DNA from: Phytophthora hibernalis
Taxonomy: Eukaryota; Oomycota; Peronosporomycetes; Peronosporales; Peronosporaceae
Direction of reading: 5' to 3'
DNA: 64,000 nt
NCBI GenBank assembly: GCA_012656075.1
Contig: JAAKBF010000009.1
Coordinates: forward strand, 1,488,001-1,552,000
In this document: positions 35,617-49,016 of the stretch, one piece after another
Position numbering within the stretch: position 1 is the stretch's first letter
Layout: each line of letters starts with the position of its first letter
Notes under the pieces: generated by a model
Told to the model about the DNA's origin: nothing
The model's database searches: none
Seen by the model: only the letters and a program-made list of their open reading frames with translations
Program-made: the position numbers and the translations under genes

Positions 35617-38600
35617 ATGTTCGAGAAGGTGGTGGAGTCGGTGCTGGAGGAGTACGTGAGCGAGTGGGTGGAGGGCCTGGACTCGGAGAAGATGAAGGTG
35701 GCGCTGTTCGCGGGGAAAGTGGAGTTCCGCGACTTGCGCATGCGCGGGGCGGCGCTGGACAAGTTCCAGCTGCCCATGAAGATGAAGTCCGGCACTGTGG
35801 GCAGACTGAGCATCAAGGTGCCGTGGAAGAGGCTGACGTCGCAGGCCTTGAAGATCAAGATTGAGGACGTTTTCCTTGTGGTGGAGCCCACGAGTCAGAG
35901 TGAAGCAGGGAAAGACGACAAGGATGACTCGTATTTGCTACGGACACGGTGGGCGAAACAACAGGAAGTGAAGATGTTGGAGTTGGTGGAGACGATGAAG
36001 AGTGATGGAACTGTTACGAGTGGAAGTGAGACTGAAGGGGACGGGGCTGCGACTACAGACTCGGACCCAACTGCGTCCTGGGGGTATCGCAAGAAGATTC
36101 TGAACACGATTTTAGACAACGTCTCGTTCGAATTTTCGAATATCCATATTCGGTACGAGGACTCTAGGCACTTGGCGTCTTCAGTTCCGTTGGCACTGGG
36201 ATTGACGATTGACTCGATTGTGATTTCGACTACGAACGCGAATGGACAAGCTGAATTTGTGGATCGGGCGCAGGCTCGCACTGCGTTTGTTCATCGCCGT
36301 CTGGAGATGGTGCAGGCTAGCGTCTACAGTGATACTATCGAAGTGCCTGGGGCGAAAGGAAGAAAAGGTCCGTCAACCTCGGGCTCAAATATCGTTCATC
36401 CTTTTAGTACTCGAATCAATCTTGCACGAAATCATGATCAGCGGACAGCAGCCACTATCCCTAAGCTGCGATGTTCAGCGGAAATCAGTGCTATAAGAGC
36501 GTGTCTAACCCCGCAGCAAAGCACGTTCCTAATTGGCATGGCAGACTTTATATCAGCTCATGAAATGTACTTGAAGCGTCTTCATTTCCAACGTAAGCGC
36601 CCAAACGCTCCTATTCGCTCGAGCGCTCGGTTGTGGTGGCAATATGCATTGCACGGTGTTCAGGAGTTACACCCCAGCACGCTGGCAAGCCAACACGCAG
36701 CAATCACTGCAGCCAGCGGAAGTCCATCTCGCAAATCAAGTAGTGCCGCCCGTCGGTGCAACTGGAAACTATTTGCAACACTGTGGTTTGCGCGAAAAGA
36801 ATACATTCATTTGCACAAGAATATGCTGCGTGCTGCCAAGAAGAAGAAGTTGGACGTTGAGAGTGTGTTGGCTGATCGAGCTCGGCTCCATCAGCTCGAG
36901 GACATTTTAGATGTGCAGACTATCGTCTTTTTCGGCAGTGTGCCACCAGGGAGATTGAACTTGAAGGTCAGGGGCATGATTCCCCTCGAAAACTGGCCCA
37001 GTGGAAATCGAAGTGGTCTTCTGGAAGGACATCGAGTGGAAGTTCCAGCACCACATCATCAACTCACCGAGAAAACAGCTTGGATAAACTGTACATTTAT
37101 TTGGCAGTGAACGAACGAATGCACGCATCATCGGAAGCTCGCACCGCAAGCTCACACGAGGAAAGAAGCGTAGAGGCATTACTGATGGCATTGGATCTCG
37201 TCGTCATCAGTTTCGAGGTCGTACTTGTCGAGGAGTATAAGGTGGGAGACCAATCGGACACCCGAGATTTCTTGCGGTTTGAACTCAATGAGTTCGTGGT
37301 GACAGTGCTGCAGCGAACAAGTTCATCTACTGTTTCGTCGCATATCACTTCTGTTCAGATTCTCGATTTCCGCCAAATGTATGAAGCTACATCGTCAGAG
37401 AAGAAGGAGCCGCAGGCTCTTTTATCCATGATAGATTCTGTTGTGTCTAATCGGCATGGTACGTCACGCAAGAAACCGTTCGTAGAGATCAACATTGAAA
37501 CCTCTGAGAACAAGTTCAAACTTGATTGTGCTTTTGAGCGATTTCGCTACATTCACAATCTGTACGCCACATCGAAACTTCGTGCATATTTTATACCGAG
37601 AGCAGAAGATATGGTATTATCAGTTCCCGTCAAAGCCGAAGCACCCCTGTATTATCGAGGCAGGCGGGAAAAAACTACAAATCCTGCCGAACTACTTCGA
37701 AAGACCTCGATCGATAATGCTTTTGGCGTTTCTAAAAGAACCGAGACTCGCCGAAATAGCAACGCGGCAAGTTCTCGCCCAATTCATACCAAAGAAATCG
37801 TGTTCTCGGTTAAATTCCCCGAGATCGATGTATTTGTCCATACAACCGATGCTTCAGCAGAAGTCGAAGTCAGGCTTGTTGGAGCGCATGTTCAAAATGG
37901 TTCAGCTCACAACACGTTTGAGTTATCAATCGACGGTGCCGAGACCTACTTTTAGATGCAGATGTTTCTGAAGAAAAACTTGAGCGATTCATCTATAACA
38001 GCCATTGATCCGAACCATAGACCGCGCGCTACGCTTATGAAAACAGCACGATTAGTTTTTTACGGTGAGAAACTCGTGGAAGGTTACCTGGTTCCAAAGT
38101 GGCAAATGACCTGTACAGCACCACCCATTCAGTTTGCGATGTCTAGCAAGCAATACCAACAACTACTACAGGCATCTGCAGAATGGCAAGCTCCCAGTAA
38201 TGGGGAAGATACCACGAAGCCTACCTCAGCTGCTCAATTTATTGTTGAAGACGAACGGCTCAATGTCTGCATTTCTATTCCCCAAGTATCGATCGATTTT
38301 GACGGCGAAGGACCCATCCAAGAAGCGCTTAGCGCAGCATCTGACGACTCAGAAACGATCACTGGATTTCAGCTAAATATTCGGGATTTAAACGTGATGG
38401 CACGATTCTCGTCTGTTGCACAGGCTGCTGCTGTTGATACAAGCTTGCTTAGACTTACAAAATATGGCAAGGTACATTCTTTAGAGGACATCAACGTGGT
38501 TGTGCCCTCCTCGATCGACGCAAGTGCACCAAATCCGACGGCAGTCTCTGCCGAGGCAAACACCCCGACCGAGCATACGATCAAAGCACCGGATACCGCA

Positions 38601-41600
38601 CCAACACCCTATTTGAGTTGCATGGGAAAACAAGTGTACTAATATCAAGTTCCGCGCCACTTCTGGGTGAAGTTAACGTCGAGCAAGCCGCGCTCTACTG
38701 GGATCATGAATTGCTTGTTGCCCTAGCTCGGTACCACCAAAAGACCGAAAATTCCAAGCTAAATGACCTTGCGCCTGCTTCCTCATCAAACGTGTCGAGT
38801 ACATCAAGTGTGGAGCGTGAAATCTTGGACACTCCAGTAAAGTCGGACGTGGTGGTAGTTCTATCCGAAGAAATTTTGGCTCGTTTCGCGCTTAAAATTC
38901 GGATAGAGCGGTGGTTTGTGTTTTTCATGCCAAAGGCATCCTGGGAGCAGCGGCTTTCGTTTGAAGTTAGTGGAACAGACCTCCATTGTGATATTTCAAC
39001 TCAAACTTCCTACGTTTGTGCTAAGCTCGAGGCCATTGGCGGATGTCAATTGGCATCGTCTCAGTTGGTACTTGGAAATGATTCTAACGAGGAGAATGCT
39101 CCAAATATTTATTCAGAAGAAAATCGCGCCCTTCTCAAGGCATCCACACCGGTGAGTGTTGTGATAGAGTCTGCTGGTTTTGGCGCACTGCAGCATCGCG
39201 GAGGTGCCGGAGCTTTCTATAGAGTCGAGTCGGAGGAAATAGAGGTTAACTACGTGCACACATACTGGTCCTCGTTAATGGATCACTTGACGAAAGAAAT
39301 TGCAGGGGTTTCGCGCTGGACGGACTTGATGAGAATGCCAGCCGGGATGCTTTCTCTCAATGAGCGAGTAAATCTCGAAATGGATATTTCTCGCGTTGGT
39401 GTTGTTCTGCCTACTTGTGAGGTTATAGAGAGCGGAGGACACGCAACATCAGATTATATGGAACTCGATATTCGGCAAGTTTCAGCAACCTCACGAGCCT
39501 ATCCTAAAGACATCACCCAGGAGCAAAACGGGATTCAAATCGGGGCAGTACAGATTTTCTCCGTAATGACTGACCCAAAGAGACCAGGCCAAACCACCAC
39601 AACGGTAGATAAGAGAGCTACCAGGGACGACATTCCTGTTCATCGGTACTCCATTGGGGAGTTCAATGACGTGTTTGTGGAGTATGTATCTCTTCCGTTT
39701 GAATCGATTGGCGAAGACAAATCAAAGAAGAGTGAACTGGAATCTGCGTCGCTAGAGCTTGACAGCGTTTTGAAGGAGCTTGAGAAAATGTGCAGCCATG
39801 CCAAAGTGGTTTTGTCATCACAAAATAATTGGATGAGGTCAGGACAAAATCCTAGCCACCAGGGGGATACGACTGCGTGTAATTTACAAGATCAGAGTGG
39901 AAGGACGCCCACAGACTCGACAGTGACAACAATTTTGGCGCTCAACCCGTTTCAGGTAGAACTTGTGTCCCGGATTCTAGACAATAATTTTGTGAACTCG
40001 GATATCTCGCCAGCCTGCAACTTCAGTAATTCTGATGAGGTGAAAGTGACAAACATCGAGCTAGACTTTGGCAATATTTCGTTGGACCTGCTCGATCCTT
40101 TCAACTCGCCTTCCAACGAAGTAAATGTAAATTCCGCTGAACCCTCGAGTGGATCTACAATCGCTCGGTTTTGCTTTGAAAGAGTTCAAATGGAGGTCCA
40201 TGGTTTTGCGTCACTGCGATCTCAATACCGTATTTCATCAGCTAACGGTTCACTTTGGAAAATTGACTGGAGTGAAAGAGAAGAGCGAGACAACGATGGT
40301 GAGGGAATTCGGCAAAAGTCAGAAGTGGGTGTACTTTGCGGCAACATATATATATCGGCGGACGCGATCGCAAAGCAAGGTATTGATATAATCTTGGATC
40401 AGCGTGCTCCTTCAACGGATGCCTCGATACCCCCAAGAGAAGTTCGCGTCCACTTCGACACTTGTGAGCTAGCTCCAGCGATCACCGAGTTTGGACAACG
40501 TTTCCGATATTTTGCGTCTATTGAATCTGATCTGTCAGAACAAATTGAGCGTGCCGAGTCTTCTGTGGATGTGTCTATCACTACTGGATTGGTCTATTAT
40601 CTGGCTGCCGAATGCAATCCTAATCACGATGAATTGCATGAAAATGAAGACCTCCAACGGCTGTCCGAAGGAACAACGCTAAAGCTGATTGCTAGTGGTT
40701 GTATTGTTGGGCGCTATCATAGTGATGATTCCGAGAACTCCCGAACACAGGTTTATGGACGAAATATGTCTGTGAAGGTAAGCTCTCAATGGCCACCAAA
40801 GCTGTCTGTGTTCGACCCGGTTTCTTCGGCTTCAAGTGATCTACAATCGGGTTTGGCAAGCGCACCCACGGGCACGAAGTCGGATGCCTCTTCAACGGCG
40901 ATGGATTACCACTCGAAATATGACCGTGCAGTTTGCGATGACTTTACAATTGATATCGATGTGGTTACTGCCGATGATGACGAAACAACAATGGCTGTAA
41001 CACTAACTCATTTCCATGCTGTTGTATGCGCAATTGACCTCTTCCTTTTCAGCCAAGCCCAAAAGGTGCTTGGAAGAGATGATGAAATGGGTGACGACAG
41101 TATTGGAGAAGATAATACGAATGAAAACGGGAACTCGGATGTACATGAAGTCACCGCAAACGAGGAGCAACAGTCAAGACCAGGACTGACAACAAAACCG
41201 ATTGAGATCGAAATTCGTGAAGATAGCATTAGCATGGTGCAACTATTGCTTGAAGATACAAGCCTTACCCTTCTTCGCCAAAGCGGGCCGCATTTATCCC
41301 CGATAGCACGTGTTTACACCTTTCGAGCGATGTGTAAGGCGACTTACGAGGTTGGAGAGAGAATTAACGGCATAGTTCCGACCTTGACGGAGGTGGCTGT
41401 GGAATTTCCGGATGAGAGCCTGAACGAACCTTGTGCAGACGATGGAATTAGTGTCTGGGGATTCAACACCTCTTTGGGTTCTTGGGAACCAACTGTGGAG
41501 CCATGGATGTTCGATCTGAAGGGTTCTCTCGTTCGTGACGAAACGGGAGAAATGACTGCAAACCTCGATTTTGTGGGCAAGGAAGGCCACCCGTTAAACA

Positions 41601-44600
41601 TCAACATCTCACCGGCGATAATTGATTCGATGTGTATGCTGGTGAAAGCATACGAAGGTATTCTGGTAAATCCTCGACCCCCGTACGTATCTCCTACAAA
41701 CATAATTTCGTCGGATTGTTACTTGGTAAACGATACTGGAGCCCCAATTACCTATTGGGTTACACACGATACTGGAACGGCATCTCGAGGATTTACCTAC
41801 GCATCTCGAAAGAAGCCCAAACGTGAGGTGCTTGCAAACGCAGCTAAAACACCGCTCGAGTTGCTTACAACAATCTCCCCTTCGTTGCGTGCGGAACAAA
41901 CAGTGTCGTTCTGCTGGGGGACAACGAATGGCACCCATTAACGGACGTTCCGATTCGCAACATTGGCAAGTACGTGTATGCTGTTCGACCTCGGCCTATC
42001 AGTGCGGATAGCGCTAAAGAGTTCGAATCCTCACCCATGATTGGCAATAATCAACGCCCACAGCTATTGCATGCACTGCTCGATATATCAGCTGCCTCTG
42101 GATGCCGAACGTTTACCATATCGTCATTGGTTCGTGTTTTCAATGAAACCAATGTTGCAGTTGACTGTGCTGTCCTAGAAGCCGATGGGAAAACTATCAC
42201 AGAGATTGGAACAATCGAGCCCAAGGATGCATGCAGCGTGCCGTTCCGGTTTGTTCCACAAATTTGGTCAGTTCGAGTGTTTGTGAAGCCTCATCTCTAT
42301 CGATCATCTACCCCGTTGGCGAGTCTCCCCAGCAGCCCACGGCTCTCTGCTCAACCTCCGTCTGTGGACAGAGAGCATCGATGGAGTAACGAGCTATTTA
42401 TCAGTGAAAAGGAAAACAGTACGCTGCACACAGCTTCATGCTCACTCGTTCTCGACGACTACGCGTGTAAGTGTCAGAAAATGATCGACGGAACGCTGCC
42501 ATTTCACCCTAGTCAAATTTGCAAGGCGAACGGAAGTTATCTCCATGCGCACAGCCGGGTGTTCACTTCCTCGAACGCGAGCACTCTCCAGTATGCCCAA
42601 ATGAAGCTGATGTCTCCGCTGACGCTTGTCAATAATTGTGGCGTACCGATAGTTGCTGTGATGTTTACATTGAAAAAGTTCGTCGTACGACAGGAGCCTC
42701 GCCTGATCGAGAGGACGCACATGTTGTTTCTTCCCAGGTAATCCCGCCACATGGTCGAATTGATACTCTTCGTCGGCTCTTCAAGACGAAACATACTGCT
42801 CGATTTCAATGACGGGCTCGAGTTGGAGTCGTCTGTTTCGAATTCCTATTGCGTTGGACTCGTCGGATGATGCTGCAACAACCAACACGGTGCCCACGGG
42901 TGTCAAAGTTGCTAAAGCAATACCTTCACCGACCAAGAAAGCTGCTAATGACAGCAATGATGTTGTACTATCTCTGATGGACTTTCAGTCGAGGATAGCG
43001 ACGTTGAACATATCTTTTAACAGCAAGGAGAACCGTGAAAGAAATGCAGGGCACTTCATGATAGTTCAACCGCGTTTCCTTCTTAAAAACGCAACCGCCC
43101 TCCCACTTATATTTTCCCTCAACCCAAGCTGCTTGAGAAGATTCCCGGTTCGAAATCGATGATTGCACGTTTTGCAATGTCCCCGTTTTCTCCATCACGA
43201 AAGAAACAAGCGGATGAGTGCTGTGCGTCAGCTGAGCTGGAGGTTATTCATGCCAAATTGAATGCGCTAAAAGAATCTGAAGCCACCAGCCCGGGCGTGT
43301 CTGATAATGTCATCGATGATGATGAGCAGCAGGCTCAATATTATTCCGAAGTCACTGCAATTATGGTCCAGCTTGACGGCAACACGCTCCAGTCGTCTAG
43401 CGCGCAGGACATTAGTCTAGAAGTTGGCGCCAACACTTCGCTTCGAGTCTACAATGAGACCACGAAGCGCTATCATGACATCGTTGCTCTATTCAAGCAA
43501 CTTGGTGGGTCAAGTGCGACCGAGGTGACGTTTGTTGAGCGCTATCTACTTCTGAACCAAACAAACCACGATCTTTTTGCTGTGGCAGTCGGTGATATTG
43601 CTAGAAAAGGTCAACCGGATGACAAGAACAGTAACAAGATTTTATCAGTACCGCCACGTTCCACATCCGAGTTCAGTTGGTGGGTCCACTCTTCGATTCC
43701 TTACGACCCGTGCATTCGGTTGAAAGTACGAGGTAGTTCTGGTGGTGACACAAGCCAAGGTGACGATAAACAAGCCGAGGACTACCAGTGGAGTGGCAAA
43801 TTTTCACTACACGAGGTCAGCGAAACGGCGTTAAAAGTCAGTACTCCAGACGCTTCTCAAATCACTGTGCTGCGAGTTCAAGTTCGAGTAGAGGCGGCCG
43901 TACAGGTGTGCATTGTGGTGACCAGTGAAGATGTTGCGGAGTTTCCATTGTATCGAATCATCAATTCGTGCGCGAGAGAGACTATTTGGTTTAAGCAAAT
44001 ATTTGACGGAGTTAAGAAGGACGCATCTGCTTTCCAACGCGGGGTAATGCAGCGTGTGCCACCTGGTGAAAGTATATGCTTTGGCTGGGACGAAGCCTTT
44101 TCTTGGGCTCCGTAAACCGTGAGCTGAGTGTTTGGTACGCACCAACGGACGGAACTACTTCTTCGGATTATCACAGCACTATTCTACTCGATCAGCCGGG
44201 TGAAACGCAGCAAGTAGAAATCCCCTCTAAATCTGCCGTTCCGAAAGCACCGAATCGTGTATATGTGCGGTGGCATTTGCAAGGTCTCACCAAAACGATG
44301 GTAGCTCAAGACGAACCTCTCAATAGGAAAGAGCGAGCAGGAAGAAAGACTCGAGAGCTGGTTGCAGCACATGGAGAGGCCGAGAGAGCTTCAACTCCAG
44401 GACTCACATCCGAGGTGGTAGCTCATTTTCGCTTGCCGCATTTTGGAATCTCGTTCGTGACCAGTCAACCGGATGAGCTGCTTCTCTTTTCAGGACAGGA
44501 TGTCGACATTGCTTATGCGAACATTAACAACGATCACGATCAATGCGAAGTTAAAATCGGGTGCTTTCAGCTGGACAATCAGCTCACTGGAGCCATATAT

Positions 44601-46425
44601 CCCGTTGTTATTGCACCGATCTTGAAAAAGGCGGCGGGTGTGTCGGTTTCCGGGGCGATGAATCTCCTGAAAAACAGAAAACGGCTGAGGTCCGATCGGC
44701 TCAAGGCACGGAGCGCGATGATGGCGATAACGGAGACAAGAATGACGTGAAATCCGGAGCAAGAGCAAACCGACCGCACTTCTTCCACTTGTCAATATTA
44801 AGACTGAGCTACGATGACAATATGGACTACATCAAATATTTTTCAGCGATGATGCAGCCTGCTCGAATCCAGATTGACGAGGCATTTCTAGTCGCGCTTG
44901 CATCCTTTGTCGTAGATTGCTCAGCCGCGTTAGAGAGGAACTATCCTGCTGAACGAAGACGACTCACGAGTGAGGAGGCATCAAAGGCGCAATCGAGAGG
45001 TTCATCCGACAAAAGATTCACGTCAAATTCAGATCGGCGCATTTACATTGAGACGATGCAGCTTCACCCCGTCAAGATACAGCTCAGCGTCACAATATTG
45101 AATCACTACGGGAGGCCGAAGATTCTGCAACAGGGATAGCTTCGCTGGTTAAACTTCCGATTGCTGTCACGAAAGCTCTCTTGAGCTCGACATTTTCGCA
45201 GATCGACAGTGCAACGTTATATTTGAATGCTCTCCACCTCAACCACGCATTCGCATCGGGTGCGTTCTTGATATCCACCGTGCAGCAGCACTATATGTTG
45301 CAGGGGATGCGCCAAATTTACTCATTGATCGGTGCTGCTGACATTCTCGGTAACCCTGTCGGTCTCGTGACAAATCTTGGTGTGGGTGTGAAGGATTTCT
45401 TTTACGAGCCGGCTGCAGGACTTGTTACTTCTCCACAGGAGTTTGTGTTGGGCCTTTCACGTGGAACAACCAGTCTATTAACGCATTCTCTGTACGGAGC
45501 TTTCAACGCTGCCAGTAAAGTCACCGGGACGTTGTCGGAGGGCATCGCAACGCTTTCACTGGATCGTCAATATCTGGCTGAACGTCGTGCGCAGGGGCCA
45601 CGCAAGCAAGTAGCCACGCACATTGGCACAGGGCTCATCCATGGCACGAAACAGCTTGGAAAGGGCATTTTTGCCGGAGTCACAGGAGTCATTACGGCTC
45701 CCGCCCAAGGAGCTATTAACGGTGGCCTTCCAGGGTTCCTCGAGGGAGTAGGCAAGGGTCTAATTGGTGTAGCAGTCAAGCCTGCCGCTGGTGTGTTGGA
45801 CTTGGCGGCTACAACCGCAGCAGGTATCACTGCAACAACTTCGGCGTTAGATCGTCGCACAGGGTTGGGCAAGGAGGTTTATCGCCGGCGCGAGCCTCGG
45901 CTCCTCCGGGTGACGAGCGATCAACGAGTTCGGGTGTACACTCCGGCAGATGCACTTGTGTCCCGGTTGCTTTTGACTTTGCCGATGAAACTCAAGCTGC
46001 AGCTTCCCAATGAATTGTACGACTCGCACATATTCCTACCCAGTGCCCGTATACTGGTGGCAACTTCATTGCGACTTCTTCTGCTAGAGTTCGCGTCAGA
46101 AGGAACCCTGGCGACGATTACAACGGCCATCATGTCGTCGACATCAATCCCACCGCCGCAAGTGCTGTGGAGCCATCCCTTGTCGAAACTGGTAGGAGCT
46201 CAGCGAACACCCGCAGGTGTTTCAGTTCACATGGGCTCTGGTGCTGTCGACATTGAGCATATTGAGGCGAGTGCTTCCGAAAAGGCAAGTGGCGATGTCA
46301 GCACCTTCATGGTTCCTGGTCTGGAAGAACTGGGAAACGCAGGTACGGATCGTGTGCTATCATTCCTGACAGAGTTGGTCGTTCGGCACCAGCGTGCGAC
46401 GGCTACCTGTTACGGAACTGAGTAG
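35617..46425 (+). CDS. VPS13: VPS13-like bridge lipid-transfer protein
   Basis: A giant protein (about 3,600 residues) of the family that forms a hydrophobic groove moving phospholipids between organelle membranes at contact sites. The N-terminus MFEKVVESVLEEYVSEWVEG is a classic chorein domain, followed by extended VPS13 repeats. The middle has HPLTDVPIRNIGKY of the VAB/SHR-BD region near 41940-42000, and the C-terminal part (45181-46425) has the Gly-rich GVTGVITAPAQGAINGGLPG region typical of VPS13 C-termini. The frame is broken about ten times: near 36928-36932 (T5), a TAG at 37953-37955, 38607-38609 (CCC), about 41905, 42705, 42800, 43125, 44095, 44720 and 45100. At several breaks one base in a short homopolymer restores a VPS13-like reading. 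All family segments are present in order, so I read it as one intact gene in an error-prone assembly. Confidence 0.87.
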
Positions 46426-47742
46426 TCAATCTGTAGTAGAATAAAACTAGATGAATTTATGCTTGATGCGATAAACCGACTGCTACATGTAGTATTATCT
46501 TGGTATCCTGATAAGCCACGACCTCTACCAGAGCCTAGCATCCTGAGTTCGTTTGCCGCGAGGGAAATTTCTATTAATCTTGACCCCAAGCAGCTACAAA
46601 CCCTCGATGATAGGAATCTCTCGATGAAGGGTTACCTGTTTGCGATGTGGTTCTTCTCGTCGCTTCTCCACGGAGGAGTCCAATGCTGTAGCCTTCAAGA
46701 TGGAGGGCATTGCAAGGATGAAGAACGCTTTGATCCAGATGGAAGTATATCCCTGCATCAGTCCCAGCAGTGAATGACGCCTTGGTTGTGAAAGCAAGGA
46801 GGTTACGACGCCGTCTTCGTCAAACAATCTGCTGGACGAAGAGAATGACTCTGACATGAAGGCCAAGCGGACGGGTTTAACGTGAAGATGCTTGTTCGTG
46901 TGTTCAAGTGACGCGCTCGAAGACGTGCCGATTCTTAGTCGAGCACTTCCATCATCTCTTAACCTGGTTCGCGAAGTCGCTGAACATTTCGGTGTGGATA
47001 TACGCAGTTGAGGTAGATTTTGTGGTTTCCAATGGTGTGATGGATGAGTTGTGCTTTCTTGACAGACGAGGTTGAAACCAACATTTGTGTTTTAGTCCGC
47101 GGTTCAAGTAGATGAGAAGGAATAATGATCCTGGCAAAATGCAGTCGTCAGAAATACTTCGAAGGAACGATGCAACAAGTTCGACAGGCAGGTCGTCCGG
47201 ACAAAGACGAATTACAACGGGATGAGTAGGTCTACGTACTGCACAATGGTGTCCTCTACTTCAGACGAGCTGATCATCAAAATTCTGTGCAGCTTGCATA
47301 TTCTGATTGTTACTGTTAATCTAGCTGCATATACATGACTCCGAGTAAAGGAACTCGTAGAAGCCATTGAGCTTCAGCATTCTTGCTATATTGAGAGTTT
47401 GAGCTCGCTCGCACAGCAGGTGTCTGTCTACCCTTACAAGGAACATTATGAATACTACTTCTACTTCGTGAATTACGACAGAAGCACTTCAGTCGAGTGT
47501 TTTTGGCTAATATTCATCGCGAAGCGTTTGGTTAAACGGGTTGTAGTAGATAAACAAGAAATATATAGGAAACGAATCAAACACAACCTGCCGATGAATG
47601 CAACCACTGATAGAGTCCGATGAGACGAAAACAGCTTCTCACTGTTACAGACAAGATACAGCCTTACGTCTGCGCAGGGGCACGTATCCGTGCTTTGAAG
47701 CGTACGACTGAGCCATCTACTCAACACAAGATAATTTGTCAG
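46426..47742. other. Region with decayed or unrecognised coding fragments
   Basis: Frames at 46459-46700 (LDAINRLLHVVLSWYPDKPR..) and about 46690-46860 have coding-like composition, and about 46930-47075 reads CRFLVEHFHHLLTWFAKSLN and DFVVSNGVMDELCFLDRRG, faintly like a HAD/CTD-phosphatase fold. They are interrupted by stops and frame changes and I cannot assign a family. The rest, 47200-47742, is AT-rich with no visible gene. Confidence 0.35.
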
Positions 47743-48639
47743 CTAGAGGTCCAGCCAACACCAATTCTTGTGGCATTTGCGTACCTTGGCCATAAATTCC
47801 GGGTGCTCCTCTGCCTCATGGAGAACGAAAGCTCCAGCCTTAGCAGCGACTCCTTCGTGTTGACGCAGCAACGTCTCCGTCTCCTCAGCAGCAGGGCGGT
47901 ACGTAACCGTTGGGTCCATGTCCATATCCAGCGTCCCCTCACGGAACTGCGGGTGGAAGAGCATGATCAAAAGACTCAAAAGTGCATTGCAGCACATGAG
48001 GATGCCCACGAAATAGGGCAGCGTCCCTTCCATTCCGAAGTCCATAAACCCCACGATGAAGATGAAGGCCGTGCGTCCACGGTACGTGAACAGGAAACCA
48101 AATTGCTGGCGGATCCATGGCTCCATGTGCTTGAAGCGACACTCGAACGCCAGCAGCAGCAGCGCGAAGATTCTGTAAAATATCATTTGTTTAGAAACGG
48201 TCATATCACCTTCGTATGATTAGAAATCCGTCATAACGTACATGGCGTAGACCGAGATGAAAAAGCACGTGAGATCCAGCACCACGAGGTTGAAGAGCCC
48301 CAGGAAACCTGCGAGGGCCTGCAGCACGGCCAGCACCACGTTCGCATAGCGCAGGTAGCGCATGAGAGTCGCCGCCTCCATCATCTTCATCCTTTAGAAA
48401 CGTCATATCGGCAGTTATGATTAGTACCTCCTCGTTTCTAAACGGAATTTCTTCTCGCACTTTTGCCAGTAGGTGGCGGGCGTCGACAGGTTCGAGAGCG
48501 ACGTGAAGCCGCCCACGTTGCCGATCTCTTGCTGCCGGATGCCCGCGGGGTTGCCGGCGTTGCTCATGGCCACCTGCTGCGGGTTCAGAGGCGCTCGGAG
48601 CAGCCTCTCCTGGGCGTCGTTCTCGCTGGACCCGAACAT
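47743..48639 (-). CDS. COPI-associated membrane protein (COPI_assoc family)
   Basis: A small polytopic Golgi/endomembrane protein of the COPI-associated family. Exon 1 (48639-48429) begins MFGSSENDAQERLL with a soluble tail. Exon 2 (48391 to about 48240) has MRYLRYANVVLAVLQALAGF and a second helix to about DLTCFFISVYAMYV. Exon 3 (about 48183-47743) has RFKHMEPWIRQQFGFLFTYR, then RTAFIFIVGFMDFG, then a fourth helix, followed by an acidic C-terminal tail. Intron 1 (48428-48392, GTACTAA...AAAG) joins in frame. Intron 2 ends TTTTACAG, but its donor does not give a clean phase, so a base may be missing or the donor is different. Four helices and the Phe-Leu-Phe-Thr-Tyr-Arg-Gly-Arg segment support the family. 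Confidence 0.72.
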
Positions 48640-49016
48640 GGTTTGGTATAGAAACAAGTGAACTCAGAGACGGCTTTCCAAACGTCGTGTTGGGCTTATA
48701 TAATGTCGGGTTCTTGCTTTGAGATATGCGACGTAAAATAAGCCAGTAATTGTTTTTCGTAATTTTAGATACCAACCGTGAGCAATGCTAGCCTGTAACG
48801 AAGATGAGCAAACCGAACCACGGTACTCCTCTTTTTGTTCACAGTTACGGGTGACCTTTCATGCGAACACGGTTTATCGGTATACCGTCTTCTACCAAAA
48901 AACCTCGAGAAGCAACGAAGCAAAACGCCAAGTTCTGGTTTTTCAGGTTCGTTTTCATAGCCTGTCGACGGAGGCGACTGCTGCGGGTTCCAACGAATCT
49001 TCGTTTGTTCGCACTC
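48640..49016. other. Intergenic region
   Basis: Upstream of the COPI-associated gene and downstream of the coiled-coil gene, both on the minus strand. No gene seen. Confidence 0.5.

Noticed and set aside
35617..46425. VPS13 as a pseudogene
   Set aside because: All domains are present in order and the breaks are isolated; several are one-base homopolymer contractions. Sequencing error is more likely.
47620..48219. 199-codon plus-strand frame
   Set aside because: It is the reverse of the COPI-associated protein, which has helices and spliced exons supporting the minus strand.
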